Both the position numbers and the translations under genes were made by a program. 14,463 bases of DNA from Ardenticatenales bacterium. Its GTDB lineage: Bacteria; Chloroflexota; Anaerolineae; Ardenticatenales; Ardenticatenaceae. The DNA is taken from assembly GCA_013812995.1 (NCBI GenBank), contig JACCSL010000044.1, forward strand, positions 1 through 14,463, in the 5' to 3' direction. The notes beneath the pieces were generated by a model, which saw only the letters and a list, made by a program, of their open reading frames with translations, made no database searches and was not told where the DNA came from. Positions 12,412 to 14,463 of the stretch are shown piece after piece; within the stretch, counting starts at the first letter, position 1, and each line of letters opens with the position of its first letter.

Positions 12412-14463
12412 ATGCGATCCCTCTTCCTAATCGTGCTTTTGATGGCGCTGGGCCTGGTGCTCGTACCCACCACCAGCCACGGAACCTCGTTACCTGCTGA
12501 CTCACAGCCCGCGCGTGCTCAGGAACCAGGGATAACCGTCATTGACTCCGATAACACGCAGTTCGAGGCGGTCATCAGCGTGCCCGCGCTTACCACGCAG
12601 GCGCTTCGAGGGCCGGATGCGGTGGCCTATACCGCGCTCTTCCTGCCGGAGCAGGAAACGCGGCTCGTGACAGCTGGCGAGGGCGCAGGGCAGATAGGCA
12701 TTCCCTATGTGAGTTACCTTGTCGCGATTCCTGCCGGTAGCACGCCTGTCCTAACGGTGGCGCGGGCGACAATGGGGGCAACGATGTCTAACACGCTGCC
12801 CTACCCGGTCCAGCGTGCCCCCGTAGATCAGGAACCTGACCCCTACTTTGGGGACTTCCCCTTCGTCCGGGACGAAACCGTGTATAGCCAGGATCGTGCG
12901 TTCCCGGCGGAGGGTGTGGTGCAGGTCCAACGCCTGGGGCAGCTGCGCGGCCTAGAGCTGGTGCGCGTCAACGTGGCGACGGCGCTTGCCAACCCCATCC
13001 AGCGCACTCTACAGCCCGTCGTGAGTGCCCATATTCGCCTCACCTTCGAGGGGGGAACGGGGTTCTTCTTGCCCCAGCGCGCCCTGCGCGCCTTCGAGTC
13101 CCACTTTCTTCCCCTCTATCAGCTCGCTGTGAATTACGACGCGGTGCCCCCGTACACCGACCCTGACTTTCCCATCGCCGACTGCATCGGCTACGAGATG
13201 CTGATCATCACCCCACCCAATTTTCGCGATGAGGCAGAGCCCCTGGCGGCGTGGAAGTTAAAACAGGGAATCTCTACCCGGATCGTCGAGATAGGGAATG
13301 GGGAGGGGCAGACAGGCAGTACCAAGGAAGAGATACGCGCCTACATCAAGGCACAGTACGATCAGTGCAACGTTCGACCCTCCTATGTTCTTCTCTTCGG
13401 CGATGAGAGTGTCGTGCCAGGCTGGCCGCTGGAGTATGAAGTCTATGGCTCGGATGGCGAGCTGGAGGAGATGAAGCTTACCACCACCGATCATCCCTAC
13501 TCGGTGCTCCACACGCTGGGCGATACAGAAACGGTGCCCCTGCCGGATATCATTGTGGGCCGTATTCCCACCAATGCCAGTTGGGAAATGGTAACGGTAG
13601 TGAACAAGATCATTAACTACGAGAAGGCTCCGCCGAACGTGCCTGCCTTCTACCAGAACGCGATGATGGCCAGCTACTTCCAATGTTGCAGTGAGGAAGC
13701 TCCGGAGGGAACTACCTCGCGCGGGTACATTGCTACCTCGGAAAAAATACGCGACCGTCTTCTGATAGAGGGCTACGGGGTGCAGCGTATCTACAATGCC
13801 TCCACCCAGTTTCATCCCACCTATTCAGGAGATGTGACGCCTCGCTACTATAGCGATGGCAGCGCGCTTCCCCCGGCCCTCGCGCCGGGCAGCGGCTTTG
13901 CGTGGAACGGTGATACAGCAGCCATCGAAGCCGCATTCGAGGCGGGGCGCTTCCTGGTCATCCACCGGGACCACGGCAACGAAGTTTCCTGGGGCAATCC
14001 GCCTTTCGGCAATGGGAGTGTGGATGATCTCGACAATAGCAATCGCCTTCCAGTGGTGCTCAGTGTAGAGTGCCGCGCAGGCGTAGAGCTGGCCCCCGCT
14101 TTTCTGACAGAGAAAGGCGGCGGGGCGGTCGGCGTGATGGCGGCCACGGGCGATACGCCCACTGGACCGGACGACCTGCTGGCACTCGGTGCTATTGATG
14201 CCATCTGGCCGGACATGCTGCCGGATGTGGGTGGAGATAGCTCGATTCGCCGCCTGGGCAACGTCGTCAATTATGGCAAGCTCTATGTCATCTTCAAGGA
14301 TTGGGACAGCGTACAGGACCGCATCATGTACATGGTGCACACCTTCGGCGACCCCACACTGCGCGTGTGGACGCGTAGCCCCTATCTGTACCCACCGCTG
14401 CCCCTTGGCTACCGCGTCTCTGGGGTCTCCACACGAGCCTGGACGATTCAGTATCCTGTGGAG
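12412..14463 (+). CDS. Secreted gingipain-like cysteine protease (peptidase family C25), 3' end outside window
   Basis: 684 codons are read from ATG 12412 (AAGGAA ribosome-binding site) to the window edge without a stop. A signal peptide is clear: MRSLFLIVLLMALGLVLVP, then a likely cleavage after ARA (residue 36). Residues about 40-245 form a propeptide/beta-rich region. The C25 fold starts near YEMLIITPPNF (261-271), with YVLLFGDESVVPG (325-337) and PDIIVGRIPT (378-387). The catalytic dyad appears as HRDHG (His521) and LSVECRAG (Cys554), matching the His-Gly and SVxC motifs of gingipains. TFGDPTLRVW (644-653) is the usual domain end. Further C-terminal Ig-like or sorting domains probably lie outside the window. 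In Chloroflexota such proteases are thought to be exported for protein degradation. The substrate cannot be told from the sequence. Confidence 0.93.
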   Translation, partial: MRSLFLIVLLMALGLVLVPTTSHGTSLPADSQPARAQEPGITVIDSDNTQFEAVISVPALTTQALRGPDAVAYTALFLPEQETRLVTAGEGAGQIGIPYVSYLVAIPAGSTPVLTVARATMGATMSNTLPYPVQRAPVDQEPDPYFGDFPFVRDETVYSQDRAFPAEGVVQVQRLGQLRGLELVRVNVATALANPIQRTLQPVVSAHIRLTFEGGTGFFLPQRALRAFESHFLPLYQLAVNYDAVPPYTDPDFPIADCIGYEMLIITPPNFRDEAEPLAAWKLKQGISTRIVEIGNGEGQTGSTKEEIRAYIKAQYDQCNVRPSYVLLFGDESVVPGWPLEYEVYGSDGELEEMKLTTTDHPYSVLHTLGDTETVPLPDIIVGRIPTNASWEMVTVVNKIINYEKAPPNVPAFYQNAMMASYFQCCSEEAPEGTTSRGYIATSEKIRDRLLIEGYGVQRIYNASTQFHPTYSGDVTPRYYSDGSALPPALAPGSGFAWNGDTAAIEAAFEAGRFLVIHRDHGNEVSWGNPPFGNGSVDDLDNSNRLPVVLSVECRAGVELAPAFLTEKGGGAVGVMAATGDTPTGPDDLLALGAIDAIWPDMLPDVGGDSSIRRLGNVVNYGKLYVIFKDWDSVQDRIMYMVHTFGDPTLRVWTRSPYLYPPLPLGYRVSGVSTRAWTIQYPVE

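Noticed and set aside
13258..14340. Minus-strand open frames antisense to the protease
   Set aside because: They mirror the C25 coding frame, which carries the His521/Cys554 dyad; no ribosome-binding site or domain is seen on the minus strand.

Overview
The window is GC-rich bacterial DNA that most resembles Chloroflexota (an Anaerolineae-like lineage). This is an inference from the gene set: a receptor-kinase-like protein with PASTA repeats and Thr/Pro-rich linkers, a YugP-type Zn peptidase, SH3b proteins, a C25 (gingipain-like) protease and an IS605-type TnpB locus. No rRNA or tRNA was seen to fix the taxonomy. Almost every chromosomal gene lies on the minus strand; the exception is the secreted protease at the right edge.

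Layout from left to right. (1) 1-3817, minus: a Fe-S-less family-4-like uracil-DNA glycosylase, an 8-nt-overlapping small hydrophilic protein, a DHH/DHHA1 phosphoesterase with its own promoter, and a membrane pseudokinase with PASTA repeats that runs off the left edge. (2) 3872-7450, minus: an envelope/stress cluster of YugP-like Zn peptidase, a small aromatic-rich conserved protein, then YqjD-like, YqjE-like and DUF3618-like/LEA-repeat proteins and a tandem-CBS protein. It ends at a strong 12-bp terminator hairpin. (3) 7600-10178: nested mobile DNA. An IS605-like element has a remnant tnpA (+) diverging from a two-gene operon (-) of an XRE-type regulator and an intact TnpB nuclease. Two small non-autonomous elements with inverted-repeat ends lie in and beside it: about 273 bp next to the tnpA stump, and 291 bp with an 11-bp target duplication. 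(4) 10196-12251, minus: a membrane protein with two extracytoplasmic SH3b repeats, preceded by a tyrosine-recombinase-like protein that has lost nearly all catalytic residues. (5) 12412-end, plus: a secreted gingipain-family cysteine protease with an intact His/Cys dyad, open at the right edge.

The most unusual content is the HTH-tnpB operon. It has well-formed divergent promoters, 15-bp direct-repeat operator candidates and a folded omega-RNA-like 3' end, which together suggest a self-regulated TnpB locus that outlived its transposase. Other points of interest are the 11-residue LEA-like repeats built into a Yqj-type membrane operon, and three proteins with intact folds but missing signature residues: the pseudokinase, the recombinase and the Fe-S-less glycosylase.
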